From positions 1 to 64,000 of the forward strand of contig URSD01000001.1 in the NCBI GenBank assembly GCA_900550395.1: a DNA stretch of 64,000 bases, written 5' to 3'. This stretch comes from an uncultured Porphyromonadaceae bacterium (GTDB taxonomy: Bacteria; Bacteroidota; Bacteroidia; Bacteroidales; Muribaculaceae). Positions 35,554 through 43,898 of the stretch are shown here, in pieces (position 1 is the first letter of the stretch; every line of letters starts with the position of its first letter). The position numbers and the translations under genes are program-made. The notes beneath the pieces were generated by a model, which saw nothing but the letters and a program-made list of their open reading frames with translations, did not search any database and was not told the origin of the DNA.

Positions 35554-36294
35554 ATGAAAAAAGTAATCCTTTCGGCTGTCGCCGCAGCATGCGCCCTCAG
35601 CGCCTCGGCTCTCGGCCCCAACGTCTTCAACCATCTCGGCGCAAGCGTAGGCGTAGGTACCACCGGCATCACCATCGATGTCGCAACTCCCATCACCGGC
35701 TTCGTGCAGATGCGCGCCGGTGTCGACATCATGCCCGGCATCACCTTCAACGCCGATGCCGACTTCAACTACTACATCCCCACCACGCCGGAGGCTCAGC
35801 AAGGCGAAATGAGCCTGAAAGGCGACCTCGGCCGCACACAGGGCCATGTCATCTTCAACGTATACCCCATACCCAAATGCGGTCTGTTCGTTGCTGCCGG
35901 CGGCTATTTCGGTGGCAAGAAGCTGCTCAAAATCACCGGTCACAGCGACGAACTCGCCGACTATGCCGGTGTATCCGGCCAGACCTCCGGCAGCGTCATC
36001 ATCGGCGACTACGAGATTCCGGCCGACAAGGACGGTAACGTCAGCGGCGGTCTGCGTGTGAAGTCGTTCCGCCCCTATCTCGGCATCGGCTGGGGTCGCG
36101 CCATTCCCGGAAAGCTCCTCAACTTCCAGACAGAACTCGGCGTACAGTTCGAGGGCAAGCCGGAAGTCTACACCGACCACGGCACACTGCGTGTCAGCGA
36201 ACTCGAGGAAGACAACAACACATTCAACAAAGTCCGCAAATACCTCAAGGTATATCCGCAGCTCACATTCCGCCTCGGCTTCCGCGCGTTCTGA
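35554..36294 (+). CDS. Putative outer-membrane beta-barrel protein
   Basis: A 246-residue protein with a signal peptide (KKVILSAVAAACALSASA). Alternating hydrophobic/polar strands with glycine turns (ASVGVGTTGITIDVATPI, FVQMRAGVDIMPGITFNADA, YLGIGWGRAIPGKLLNFQTE, YPQLTFRLGFRAF) and a C-terminal Phe indicate an outer-membrane barrel of about 8-10 strands. No specific family is recognised. I chose the ATG at 35554 because it gives the signal peptide. A strong hairpin follows the stop codon. Confidence 0.75.
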   Translation: MKKVILSAVAAACALSASALGPNVFNHLGASVGVGTTGITIDVATPITGFVQMRAGVDIMPGITFNADADFNYYIPTTPEAQQGEMSLKGDLGRTQGHVIFNVYPIPKCGLFVAAGGYFGGKKLLKITGHSDELADYAGVSGQTSGSVIIGDYEIPADKDGNVSGGLRVKSFRPYLGIGWGRAIPGKLLNFQTELGVQFEGKPEVYTDHGTLRVSELEEDNNTFNKVRKYLKVYPQLTFRLGFRAF

Positions 36295-36330
36295 CACCTT
36301 GGGGAAGTTAAAAAGTTAAAGGAGTAAAAG

Positions 36331-36379
36331 AAGTTAAGAGAATAGCAGGGTGGCGCTCGCCCAGCTATTCTCTTAACTT
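36331..36379 (+). terminator. Terminator-like hairpin at the left edge of the 36.4 kb island
   Basis: Perfect 16-bp inverted repeat AAGTTAAGAGAATAGC (36331-36346) and its complement (36364-36379), 17-nt loop, followed by a T run. It can terminate the outer-membrane protein transcript in this direction. A closely related hairpin in inverted order lies at 37411-37453, so the pair brackets the island. Confidence 0.7.
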
Positions 36380-36389
36380 TTTACCTACT

Positions 36390-36959
36390 ATGAATAAAAA
36401 GTTTGAATATTTTCTGAATGCAATTTTCTATTGCATATGGATAAAAAGCGAACGGTTTGATTCGTGGTTTGAAACATGGATAGAACGGTTAATAGCTCCT
36501 ATTGTTAACTTTATTCCTAAATATTTATATCCAAAGAAACTTAAAAAGAAATATTACCGCAATAAGGTACTAAATAAAAAGAGAATGGATGATTTCCGGC
36601 ATAACAGGAAACATGGAACTCATATGGAATCTGCAAAAGATTTATTTGGTAAATTTTTCACCGGTTATTTTTTATTTGCCACACTTATGTTTTATAGTTG
36701 CTTGATTTTATGCGGTTTATCAAATATATTTATAACTATAGGTATATCCATCATATTCCTAAGATTGTGCTATATACCCATTAATAAAATGGTATTCTCC
36801 AATTATAAATACCTTGAGTACTTCAAACTGTTTGAGAAAAACGATGAGCAATGGCACAAAAAATGGAGCCGTATCACAACCGCCTTCTGCATCAGCGCAA
36901 TAATATTGTTTTTTGCAGGACCATTCACAGGGATAGCCTTACTTATCCTTTTGGATTAA
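36390..36959 (+). CDS. Small AT-rich membrane protein, Rhs-linked family
   Basis: A 189-residue basic protein. The N-terminus (FEYFLNAIFYCIW) and a Lys/Tyr-rich segment (PKYLYPKKLKKKYYRNK) are followed by membrane spans near residues 90-110, 115-135 and 165-185, ending FAGPFTGIALLILLD. The paralogs at 58825 and 59408 share the start pattern F-x-Y-x-LNA-x-x-YC and the middle W-x-x-KW-x-RITT. No known family. Because its paralogs follow an Rhs remnant, an immunity role is suggested (inference). Its 3' 108 bp are part of the 481-bp repeat shared with the 59408 gene. Confidence 0.7.
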   Translation: MNKKFEYFLNAIFYCIWIKSERFDSWFETWIERLIAPIVNFIPKYLYPKKLKKKYYRNKVLNKKRMDDFRHNRKHGTHMESAKDLFGKFFTGYFLFATLMFYSCLILCGLSNIFITIGISIIFLRLCYIPINKMVFSNYKYLEYFKLFEKNDEQWHKKWSRITTAFCISAIILFFAGPFTGIALLILLD

Positions 36960-37332
36960 AAGTTATGCCAAGGACGATTATGGTGCGTTTCTGCATAGGT
37001 AGATCTACCTAAACGCCGACCGACATCGGAAGCCCGCGGAGCGTGGCGGGCAGTTTTCAGCCCATGCGTGAGGAGGCGTAGCCGACGAGCCATGGGTCAG
37101 GATCCCGCCCCTCTCACGCGCCGAGCTCCGGCAGGAAGCGACAGCGCGTGCTTGCGGACCTTGGTCCGGGCACACACCGACGGCTCCACGGACTAACATC
37201 CGGAAAGGCGCAGCTGCGCATCCTGCCGGAGCTTGCTGCGCAGGTATTTATACCCCGCAACCCATGGCTCGTCGGCTACGCCTCCTCACACATGGGCTGA
37301 AAATTGCCCGCCGCGCTCCGCGGGCTCCCGTA
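36852..37332 (+). repeat. 481-bp duplicated 3' cassette, first copy
   Basis: Nearly identical to 59858-60338, a constant 23,006 bp apart with no indel. I count about four substitutions by eye. It covers the last 36 codons of the membrane-protein gene and 373 bp of downstream non-coding DNA. Inside are a 16-bp perfect palindrome (TAGGTAGATCTACCTA, 36996-37011) and a large inverted repeat. Homology continues weakly past the right end. Confidence 0.9.
37031..37326 (+). repeat. Long inverted repeat inside the duplicated cassette
   Basis: Arms of 66 bp at 37031-37096 and 37261-37326 are complementary with three mismatches and enclose 164 bp. A second, nested pair (AGCTCCGGCAGGA, 37124-37136, with 37221-37233) lies inside. 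The whole could form a long hairpin in RNA or a cruciform in DNA. Open reading frames across it are not believable as genes. This and the surrounding 37.0-37.6 kb hold no coding sequence that I can support. Confidence 0.85.
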
Positions 37333-37410
37333 GATTGTATCCTGTTAGCAATTAAAACGATTCGCTGAATAGTTACGATTTTGGATAGGAAAATTAAAGG
37401 AGTAAAGAGA

Positions 37411-37453
37411 TTAAGAGAATAGCTCGGCAAGCGCCATCCTGCTATTCTCTTAA
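37411..37453 (+). terminator. Terminator-like hairpin at the right edge of the island
   Basis: TTAAGAGAATAGC (37411-37423) pairs perfectly with 37441-37453, followed by T-rich sequence. It is an inverted relative of the hairpin at 36331-36379. Confidence 0.6.
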
Positions 37454-37480
37454 CTTTTTAACTTTTTCCCTTTTTAACCC

Positions 37481-37506
37481 GCCCCGCGAGCCGCGGGGCA
37501 ATTTTT
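37481..37506 (+). terminator. Rho-independent terminator before the dcw promoter
   Basis: GCCCCGCG and CGCGGGGC form a perfect 8-bp stem with loop AGC, followed by AATTTTT. It insulates rsmH from upstream transcription. Confidence 0.7.
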
Positions 37507-37562
37507 GTTTGCATCTGTAAATTTTTTTGTTTGTAGATGTAAATTTTATCGCTTTTTTTGGC

Positions 37563-37570
37563 TAACTTTG
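37563..37570 (+). promoter_or_regulatory. -7 box of the dcw cluster
   Basis: TAACTTTG 43 nt before the rsmH ATG matches the Bacteroidetes -7 element. No TTTG at the usual -33 distance; the region between is AT-rich with an imperfect 20-bp direct repeat (around 37503-37545). Confidence 0.5.
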
Positions 37571-37613
37571 AGGGCCGGATAACGGCTACGCGCGCACGCA
37601 ACACCATTATGCT

Positions 37614-38546
37614 ATGAATCAGGAAGTTTACCACATACCGGCACTCTTGCCCCAGACCATCGCGGCCCTCGACATCAAGCCGGGGGGCACATACGTTGAC
37701 TGCACCTACGGAGGCGGCGGTCACTCGGCGGCGATTCTGAATGCGCTCGGACCGGACGGCCGCCTCTACGGCTTCGACCAGGACGAGGATGCCGTGCGCC
37801 GTGCGCCGGCACGTGGCGACGCGCGCTTCACGATGGTCTACGGCAACTTCCGCTTCCTCGGCAACTTTCTGGAATATTACGGCGTGGATAGCGTGGACGG
37901 CATACTCGCCGACCTCGGCGTGAGCTTCCACCACTTCGACGACCCGGAGCGCGGCTTCTCGTTCCGCTGGGAGGGAGCGCTGGACATGCGCATGAACCGC
38001 CGCGGAGGCCGTTCGGCGGCCGACCTGCTCGCCACAGCCCCGCCCGAGGAGCTGGCACGCATATTCCGCCTCTACGGCGAGCTGCGCCAGGCCCCGAGGC
38101 TGGCCGCCGCCATCGTACGCGAGCGCGAGGCCGGTCGGCCGGTGCTCACCGTCGAGGCGCTCCGTGCCCTGGCCGAACCCATGCTCAATCCGCGTCAGGC
38201 CAAGAAAGAGATGGCACAGCTGTTTCAGGCGCTCCGCATCGAGGTCAACGACGAGCTGGGCGCACTGCGCTCGCTGCTGCGCCAGGCCCTGGAGGCGCTC
38301 GCGCCAGGCGGACGCCTCGCCGTCATCACCTACCACTCGCTGGAGGACCGCCTCGTCAAGAACTTCATGCGCACCGGCAACCTCGACGGCGAGGAGCAGA
38401 AGGACTTCTTCGGCCGTTCGCTGGCACCGATGCGTCTGCTCACGTCGAAACCCGTCGTCCCCGACGACGCCGAGATACTCGCCAACCCCCGCAGCCGCAG
38501 CGCCAAGCTGCGCGTGGCTGAGAAAAACACACCGCACGCATCATGA
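37614..38546 (+). CDS. rsmH: 16S rRNA (cytosine1402-N4)-methyltransferase
   Basis: A 310-residue RsmH (MraW). HIPALLPQTIAAL opens the protein. YVDCTYGGGGHSAAIL is the SAM-binding loop. Then ILADLGVSFHHFDDPERGFS, and the C-terminal FQALRIEVNDELGAL and ITYHSLEDRLVKNF follow. All are diagnostic. It normally follows mraZ at the head of the dcw cluster; no mraZ is visible here and the AT-rich island sits in that place. It overlaps ftsL by 4 bp. Confidence 0.96.
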   Translation: MNQEVYHIPALLPQTIAALDIKPGGTYVDCTYGGGGHSAAILNALGPDGRLYGFDQDEDAVRRAPARGDARFTMVYGNFRFLGNFLEYYGVDSVDGILADLGVSFHHFDDPERGFSFRWEGALDMRMNRRGGRSAADLLATAPPEELARIFRLYGELRQAPRLAAAIVREREAGRPVLTVEALRALAEPMLNPRQAKKEMAQLFQALRIEVNDELGALRSLLRQALEALAPGGRLAVITYHSLEDRLVKNFMRTGNLDGEEQKDFFGRSLAPMRLLTSKPVVPDDAEILANPRSRSAKLRVAEKNTPHAS

Positions 38547-38911
38547 AACTTCAGGGCATAAAAATCAGCAAGGACGGCACCCGGAAACTCGCCACACAGG
38601 CCGACGACATCATCCACGGACGATTCATCACCAGCCGCCTGTTCAAGCGCTACTTCTTCGGCGTGCTTCTGGCCGTGGCTCTAATCATGATGAGCATCTC
38701 CGTGCGCTACGACTGCACCACGGGCATGGAGACCATAGCATCGCTGCGCACGCGCCTGGAAGTGGTGCGCACCGAGCTGCAGCGCGAGCGCTCGGCCTAC
38801 ATGAGCTCCACCCGCGAGTCGACCATGCAGCAGCGCGTCGACTCGCTCGGCCTGGGCCTCGGCATCCAGCAACGTCCTCCCTTCAAAATCTCCCCCGACC
38901 ATGAGCAATAA
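38543..38911 (+). CDS. ftsL: FtsL-like division protein
   Basis: A 122-residue single-pass membrane protein between rsmH and ftsI, the FtsL position. The cytoplasmic N-terminal 45 residues are basic, followed by one membrane span (YFFGVLLAVALIMMSISV), then a short predicted coiled coil (METIASLRTRLEVVRTELQ). Sequence similarity to proteobacterial FtsL is weak, so the call rests on position, topology and size. It would join FtsQ in activating FtsWI. Overlaps ftsI by 11 bp. Confidence 0.8.
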   Translation: MKLQGIKISKDGTRKLATQADDIIHGRFITSRLFKRYFFGVLLAVALIMMSISVRYDCTTGMETIASLRTRLEVVRTELQRERSAYMSSTRESTMQQRVDSLGLGLGIQQRPPFKISPDHEQ

Positions 38912-41087
38912 AAAAACACCGGCCGGCAGCAACCGCCGCGCGCGCATCATCCTTAATCTCAGTATCGTCATCCTGTGCGTCACCCTCATGTCGGCGGCGA
39001 TAGTGTTCATGCTCGTCAACACCACGGTCATCAACGCCGAGGCATGGAACGCCAAGGGACAGCGGCAGCTCGACACCATCACGCCCATACAGCCCCTGCG
39101 CGGCGACATCCTCGCCTGCGACGGCTCCATTCTCGCCACCAACCTCAACTACTACGACGTCAGCATCGACTTCCGCACCAAGCGCTTCTGGATACGCCAG
39201 TACGTGCAGAGCCTCGACTCCCTGGCCGACACCCTCGCCGTCTACTTCCCCACGCGCACGCGTAAGGAGTGGAAAGACTACCTCTCCGAGCCGCTGGCCG
39301 TGCCCAAGTCGGAGCGCAAAGGCACCTTCCGCCTGGCCCGCAACGTGCCCTACGACCTGGCCCAGCGCGTCAAGACCTTCCCCTTCTTCCGCCGCACGCG
39401 CAACGCCAACCGCACGGGGCTGAAGATAGAGCCGGTGCTGCGCCGCATGTATCCCTACGGCGACATGGCGCGCCTGAGCGTGGGACGCGTGGGCTACATT
39501 CCCGGCAAGGAAGACGGCCAGCACGGCATCAGCGGGCTGGAACAGGCGCTCGACACCCTGCTCTACGGCAAGCCCGGACGCGCCAAGCGCGTGCTCTTCA
39601 CCAGCCGCGTTGCCAAGTGGCCCATCGAGCAGCCGCAGCACGGCTACACCGTCACCACCACCATCGACATCACCATGCAGGACATCCTTGAGAGCGAGCT
39701 CGGCGAGATGCTCGTCAAGAGCAACGCCGACTGGGGCACAGCCATGATTATGGAAGTAGCTACCGGCGACATCAAGGCCATCTCCAACCTGGAACGCGAC
39801 TCCCTGCATCAGGGCCGGTACATCGAGGCCATGAACCGCGCCGTCCTCGCCTACGAGCCGGGCTCGGTGATGAAGACAATCTCGATGATCGTGGCCCTGC
39901 GCAAGGGCTACGCCCTGCCTCTCGACCGCACCATGCCCATAGGCCACAGCTTCGCCTACAAGGGCGGCAAAGCCATACACGACACCCACTCGCCGGCCTA
40001 TCTCCCAGTCAGCCGCTTCCTGGAGTACAGCTCCAACATCGGCATGACAAAGCTCGTGGCAACGCAGTACGAGAGCAACCCCAACGGCTTCCGCGAGGAC
40101 CTGAAGGAGATAGGCTTCTTCGACCGCTTCGGCACAGGCATAGCCCGCGAGAGAAAACCATACGTGCCCACCGTCGAGAACCTGCCCCGCGGACTCGTGG
40201 CCCTCTCGCGCATGACATTCGGCTACTCGACCATGATTCCGCCGCTGTACACCTGCGCCATGTACAACGCCGTCGCCAACGACGGACGCTTCGTGCGTCC
40301 GCGCCTGGTGAAGGCGCTCCGCAGCTACGACGGCCGCGACAGCATTATTCCCGTCAGCTATGTGCGCGACAGCATCCTCTCGCGCGATCAGGCCCGCATG
40401 CTGCGCGACATGCTCAAGCAGGTGGTATGGGGCGAGGGAGGCACCGCCAAGTTCCTCCGCGACAAAACCATCACCATCGCCGGCAAGACGGGCACGGCCA
40501 AAATCGTCAACGAACTGCGTCCCGGCGAGAAGCGCGACAGCATCACGGGTCCCGACGGCATAAAGCGCCCGAAGCCGATGGGCTACAAGGAGGGGCACTA
40601 CCGCGTGGCTTTCTGCGGCTTCTATCCCGCCGAGAAGCCCAAATTCACCTGCATCGTCGTCATCAGCGACCCGCGGCCGCCGCTGCACGGACCCGCCGCC
40701 ACGGCCGGCGCCGTGCTCAAGAACACAGCTCTCAAGCTCTACGCCCGCGGCTACCTCGACAACTACGCCGACATCACCGAAAACGCGCCCGACAACGCCG
40801 GACGCCCCACCCTCTACGCCACCTTCCGCAAGGAGCGCTCGTTCAACATCCACCGGTACCTCGACATGGAGAGCGCGGCCATCATCCGCAACCCGCAGGC
40901 CGCCGTGGCAGCCGGTGCGGTGCCGGACGTGACCGGCCTCGGCGTGCGTGAGGCCGTGGTGCGCCTGGAGGAGGCCGGCTACAATGTGGCCTTCGACGGC
41001 ATAGGCTACGTCACCGAGCAGACGCCTCCCGCGGGCTCTCAGGCCAAGGCGGGCCAAAGGGTACGACTGAAACTGAAACAGATATGA
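38901..41087 (+). CDS. ftsI: Septal peptidoglycan transpeptidase FtsI (PBP3) with PASTA domain
   Basis: A 728-residue class B penicillin-binding protein. A membrane anchor (IILNLSIVILCVTLMSAAIV) is followed by the dimerisation/pedestal region (PLRGDILACDGSILATN). The transpeptidase motifs are GSVMK with nucleophile Ser322, SSN in YSSNIG, and KTGT from Lys529. A C-terminal PASTA domain (PDVTGLGVREAVVRLEEAGY to the end) is normal for Bacteroidetes FtsI. It works with FtsW at the septum. The stop codon overlaps murE by 4 bp. Confidence 0.95.
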   Translation: MSNKKTPAGSNRRARIILNLSIVILCVTLMSAAIVFMLVNTTVINAEAWNAKGQRQLDTITPIQPLRGDILACDGSILATNLNYYDVSIDFRTKRFWIRQYVQSLDSLADTLAVYFPTRTRKEWKDYLSEPLAVPKSERKGTFRLARNVPYDLAQRVKTFPFFRRTRNANRTGLKIEPVLRRMYPYGDMARLSVGRVGYIPGKEDGQHGISGLEQALDTLLYGKPGRAKRVLFTSRVAKWPIEQPQHGYTVTTTIDITMQDILESELGEMLVKSNADWGTAMIMEVATGDIKAISNLERDSLHQGRYIEAMNRAVLAYEPGSVMKTISMIVALRKGYALPLDRTMPIGHSFAYKGGKAIHDTHSPAYLPVSRFLEYSSNIGMTKLVATQYESNPNGFREDLKEIGFFDRFGTGIARERKPYVPTVENLPRGLVALSRMTFGYSTMIPPLYTCAMYNAVANDGRFVRPRLVKALRSYDGRDSIIPVSYVRDSILSRDQARMLRDMLKQVVWGEGGTAKFLRDKTITIAGKTGTAKIVNELRPGEKRDSITGPDGIKRPKPMGYKEGHYRVAFCGFYPAEKPKFTCIVVISDPRPPLHGPAATAGAVLKNTALKLYARGYLDNYADITENAPDNAGRPTLYATFRKERSFNIHRYLDMESAAIIRNPQAAVAAGAVPDVTGLGVREAVVRLEEAGYNVAFDGIGYVTEQTPPAGSQAKAGQRVRLKLKQI

Positions 41088-42574
41088 CCAAGATTCTCAA
41101 CGAACTCATCAGGGAGCTGCCCGCGGGCAGCTACACCATACAGGGCGACCCGTCGGTCGCCCTCTCCGGCATCGCGGCCGACTCGCGCAAGGTCGGCCCG
41201 GGCATGTGCTTCGTGGCTGTGAACGGCACCGCCGTCGACGGTCACCGCTTCATTCCCGCCGCCATAGAGGCCGGAGCCGCAGCCGTGGTATGCGATGCCG
41301 CTTACCGTCTGCCCGAAGGCTGCGCCGCCGCCGGATGCGCCATCGTGCGCGTGGCCGACACCGCCGAGGCTCTCGGCATCCTGGCGTCGGCATGGCACGG
41401 CCACCCGTCGCGCCGCCTAACGCTCGTAGGCGTCACCGGCACCAACGGCAAGACCACCATCGCCACCCTGCTCTACGACATGGCGCGCCTGCGCGGACAG
41501 CGCGCCGGACTGCTGAGCACGGTAGTCAACCGCATCGACGACCGTGCCGTGCCGTCCACCCACACCACTCCCGACCCGCTGGAGCTGAACGCGCTGCTGG
41601 CCGAGATGGTGGAAGCCGGATGCACCTTCGCCGCCATGGAGGTGAGCAGCCACGCCTGCGCACAGAAACGCATCGCCGGACTGCGCTTCGCCGGCGGCGT
41701 GTTCACCAACCTGACGCGCGACCATCTCGACTATCACAAGACATTCCAGGCCTACCTCGAGGCCAAGAAGAGCTTCTTCGACGCTCTGCCCGCCGACGCC
41801 TGGGCCCTCGTCAACGCCGACGACAGCCATGCGCGCATCCTCGTGCAGAACACGCGCGCACGCGTGAGCACCTACAGCCTGCGTTCTCCGGCCGACTTCC
41901 GCGGGACGGTGGTGGAGAATCACCTAGACGGCCTGCTGATGCGCATCGACGGCCGGGAGGTGCAGACGCGCTTCGCCGGACGCTTCAACGCCTCCAATCT
42001 CCTCGCCGTATACGGCGCGGAACGCCTCCTGGGCACCCCGCAGATGGAGGCTCTTACGGCTCTGAGCGTCCTGCATCCGGTGGCCGGACGCTTCCAGACC
42101 TTCCACGGCGCAGGCATCACGGCCATAGTGGACTACGCGCACACGCCCGACGCGCTCGTCAACGTGCTCGACACCATCCGCGAGGCGGCCGGGCCGGCGG
42201 CCGGCATCATAACCGTGTGCGGCTGCGGAGGTGACCGCGACCACGGCAAGCGGCCCATGATGGCCGCCGAGGCCGCAGCGCGTTCCACCCACCTCATAAT
42301 CACCAGCGACAACCCGCGCTCGGAGGATCCCGCAGCAATCGCCGCCGACATGCTCGCCGGACTGGACGACGACGCCCGCACCCGCTGCGAGGTAGTGCTC
42401 GACCGCGCCGAAGCCATCAGCCGCGCGATAACCGCCGCCCAACCCGGCGAGGTGGTTCTCATCGCGGGCAAGGGCCACGAGGACTATCAGATAATAGGCA
42501 GCGAACGCCGTCATTTCGACGACCGCGAACAAGTGGCCGGCGCGTTGCGTCTCTTAGAGTTGAAAAGTTTATAA
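41084..42574 (+). CDS. murE: UDP-MurNAc-L-Ala-D-Glu: meso-diaminopimelate ligase
   Basis: A 496-residue Mur ligase adding the third stem-peptide residue. The ATP loop is GVTGTNGKTT, and AMEVSSHACAQKRIAGL and VDYAHTPDALVNVL are conserved. The substrate motif is DNPR (TSDNPRSEDP), which specifies meso-diaminopimelate rather than lysine, consistent with Bacteroidetes peptidoglycan. A 73-bp gap with TAACTCC repeats precedes mraY. Confidence 0.96.
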   Translation: MTKILNELIRELPAGSYTIQGDPSVALSGIAADSRKVGPGMCFVAVNGTAVDGHRFIPAAIEAGAAAVVCDAAYRLPEGCAAAGCAIVRVADTAEALGILASAWHGHPSRRLTLVGVTGTNGKTTIATLLYDMARLRGQRAGLLSTVVNRIDDRAVPSTHTTPDPLELNALLAEMVEAGCTFAAMEVSSHACAQKRIAGLRFAGGVFTNLTRDHLDYHKTFQAYLEAKKSFFDALPADAWALVNADDSHARILVQNTRARVSTYSLRSPADFRGTVVENHLDGLLMRIDGREVQTRFAGRFNASNLLAVYGAERLLGTPQMEALTALSVLHPVAGRFQTFHGAGITAIVDYAHTPDALVNVLDTIREAAGPAAGIITVCGCGGDRDHGKRPMMAAEAAARSTHLIITSDNPRSEDPAAIAADMLAGLDDDARTRCEVVLDRAEAISRAITAAQPGEVVLIAGKGHEDYQIIGSERRHFDDREQVAGALRLLELKSL

Positions 42575-42610
42575 AGTTAAAACGTTAAAAATTTAAGATA
42601 ATAGCTCGCC

Positions 42611-42644
42611 TAACTCCACACTCCTAACTCCGCACTCCTAACTC
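42611..42644 (+). repeat. TAACTCC-type intergenic repeat before mraY
   Basis: TAACTCC, ACTCCTAACTCC and ACTCCTAACTC units alternate up to the mraY start. The same units appear at 46638-46660 before murG. Confidence 0.55.
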
Positions 42645-42647
42645 AAA

Positions 42648-43898
42648 ATGTTATACTACCTCTTTGAACACCTCCAGGACTCAGGACTCCCCGGCGCACG
42701 CCTGATGACCTACCTTACATTCCGTTCCGGCGCCGCGTTTGTCCTTGCGATGCTCCTCGCCATCTTCGCCGGCCGGGCCATCATCAACCGTCTGCAGCGA
42801 ATGCAGATAGGTGAAATCATACGCGACCTCGACCTCGAGGGACAGCTCGCCAAGCGCGGCACCCCCACCATGGGCGGCATCATCATCATCATGGCAATAC
42901 TCGTGCCGTGTCTGCTCGTGGGCAACCTCACCAATCCCTACATGTGGCTCATGCTCGTGTCCACGCTGCTACTCGGCGCCATCGGCTTCATCGACGACTA
43001 CAAGAAGTTCAGCCGCCACAACAAGGACGGCATACAGGGCAAGTACAAGATCTTCGGACAGGTGGGCGTGGCTGTGCTCGTGGCTGCCACGATGTACCTC
43101 AGCCCCGGCATGGTGACCGTGCAGAACACGGAAGTCATCAGCTCCGAGACACAGCGCGTGGAGGAGGTCGTATACAGCTCCACTCCCGAGAAATCGCCGC
43201 AGACCACCATACCCTTCATCAAGAACAACAACTTCAACTACTCCTGGCTCACGGGATGGATGGGACGCCACGCCGAGACCGGCGGCTGGATAGTTTTCTT
43301 CCTCGTCGTCATCTTCATCGTCACGGCCACCAGCAACGGCGCCAACCTCAACGACGGCCTGGACGGCATGTGCGCCGGACTCAGCGCCATCGCCGGCGTG
43401 GCTCTCGCCGTCATGGCCTACCTCGGCGGCAACATCATCTACTCGGCCTACCTCAACATCATGTACATCCCGGCCAGCGGCGAGCTCGTGGTGTTCATGG
43501 CGGCCTTCATCGGCGCCCTCGTCGGATTCCTGTGGTACAACGCGAGCCCGGCGCAGGTGTTCATGGGCGACACCGGCTCGCTCACGCTCGGCGGCATCAT
43601 CGCCGTCTTCGCCATACTCATCCACAAGGAGCTGCTGCTGCCCATACTTGTGGCGCTCTTCTACATCGAGGACCTTTCCGTGGTGCTTCAGGTGGCCTAC
43701 TTCAAGCGCACGGGCGGCAAACGCATCTTCCGCATGAGCCCCCTGCACCACCACTTCCAGAAGCCCGGCGACGGCTCGTGGCCGGCACTGCTCCAGTGGC
43801 CGCGCCGGGCCATTCCCGAAGCCAAGATTGTGACGCGCTTCTGGATCATCGGCATCATTCTCGCTGCAATCACATTCGTTACTCTCAAAATACGATGA
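42648..43898 (+). CDS. mraY: Phospho-MurNAc-pentapeptide transferase
   Basis: A 416-residue polytopic enzyme that makes lipid I. About ten membrane spans. Catalytic Asp motifs are FIDDYKKFS and NGANLNDGLDGM. The His-rich loop is MSPLHHHFQKPG. KRGTPTMGG is the N-terminal signature. A larger periplasmic insert around residues 165-205 (TEVISSETQRVEEVVYSSTP) is usual for Bacteroidetes MraY. The stop overlaps murD by 4 bp. Confidence 0.96.
   Translation: MLYYLFEHLQDSGLPGARLMTYLTFRSGAAFVLAMLLAIFAGRAIINRLQRMQIGEIIRDLDLEGQLAKRGTPTMGGIIIIMAILVPCLLVGNLTNPYMWLMLVSTLLLGAIGFIDDYKKFSRHNKDGIQGKYKIFGQVGVAVLVAATMYLSPGMVTVQNTEVISSETQRVEEVVYSSTPEKSPQTTIPFIKNNNFNYSWLTGWMGRHAETGGWIVFFLVVIFIVTATSNGANLNDGLDGMCAGLSAIAGVALAVMAYLGGNIIYSAYLNIMYIPASGELVVFMAAFIGALVGFLWYNASPAQVFMGDTGSLTLGGIIAVFAILIHKELLLPILVALFYIEDLSVVLQVAYFKRTGGKRIFRMSPLHHHFQKPGDGSWPALLQWPRRAIPEAKIVTRFWIIGIILAAITFVTLKIR

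Noticed and set aside
37005..37199. 64-codon minus-strand frame repeated identically at 60011-60205
   Set aside because: Identical only because the 481-bp unit is duplicated. It runs across the inverted-repeat structure and has no coding signature or promoter.
37031..37326. tRNA or structured ncRNA gene in the long inverted repeat
   Set aside because: I could not fit a tRNA cloverleaf. A structured RNA remains possible, but the sequence gives no family, so I list it only as an inverted repeat.
38883..41057. 724-codon minus-strand open frame opposite ftsI
   Set aside because: Shadow of a GC-rich gene. The + strand encodes complete FtsI motifs; the antisense product is low-complexity Val/Ala/Gly/His with no recognisable domain.
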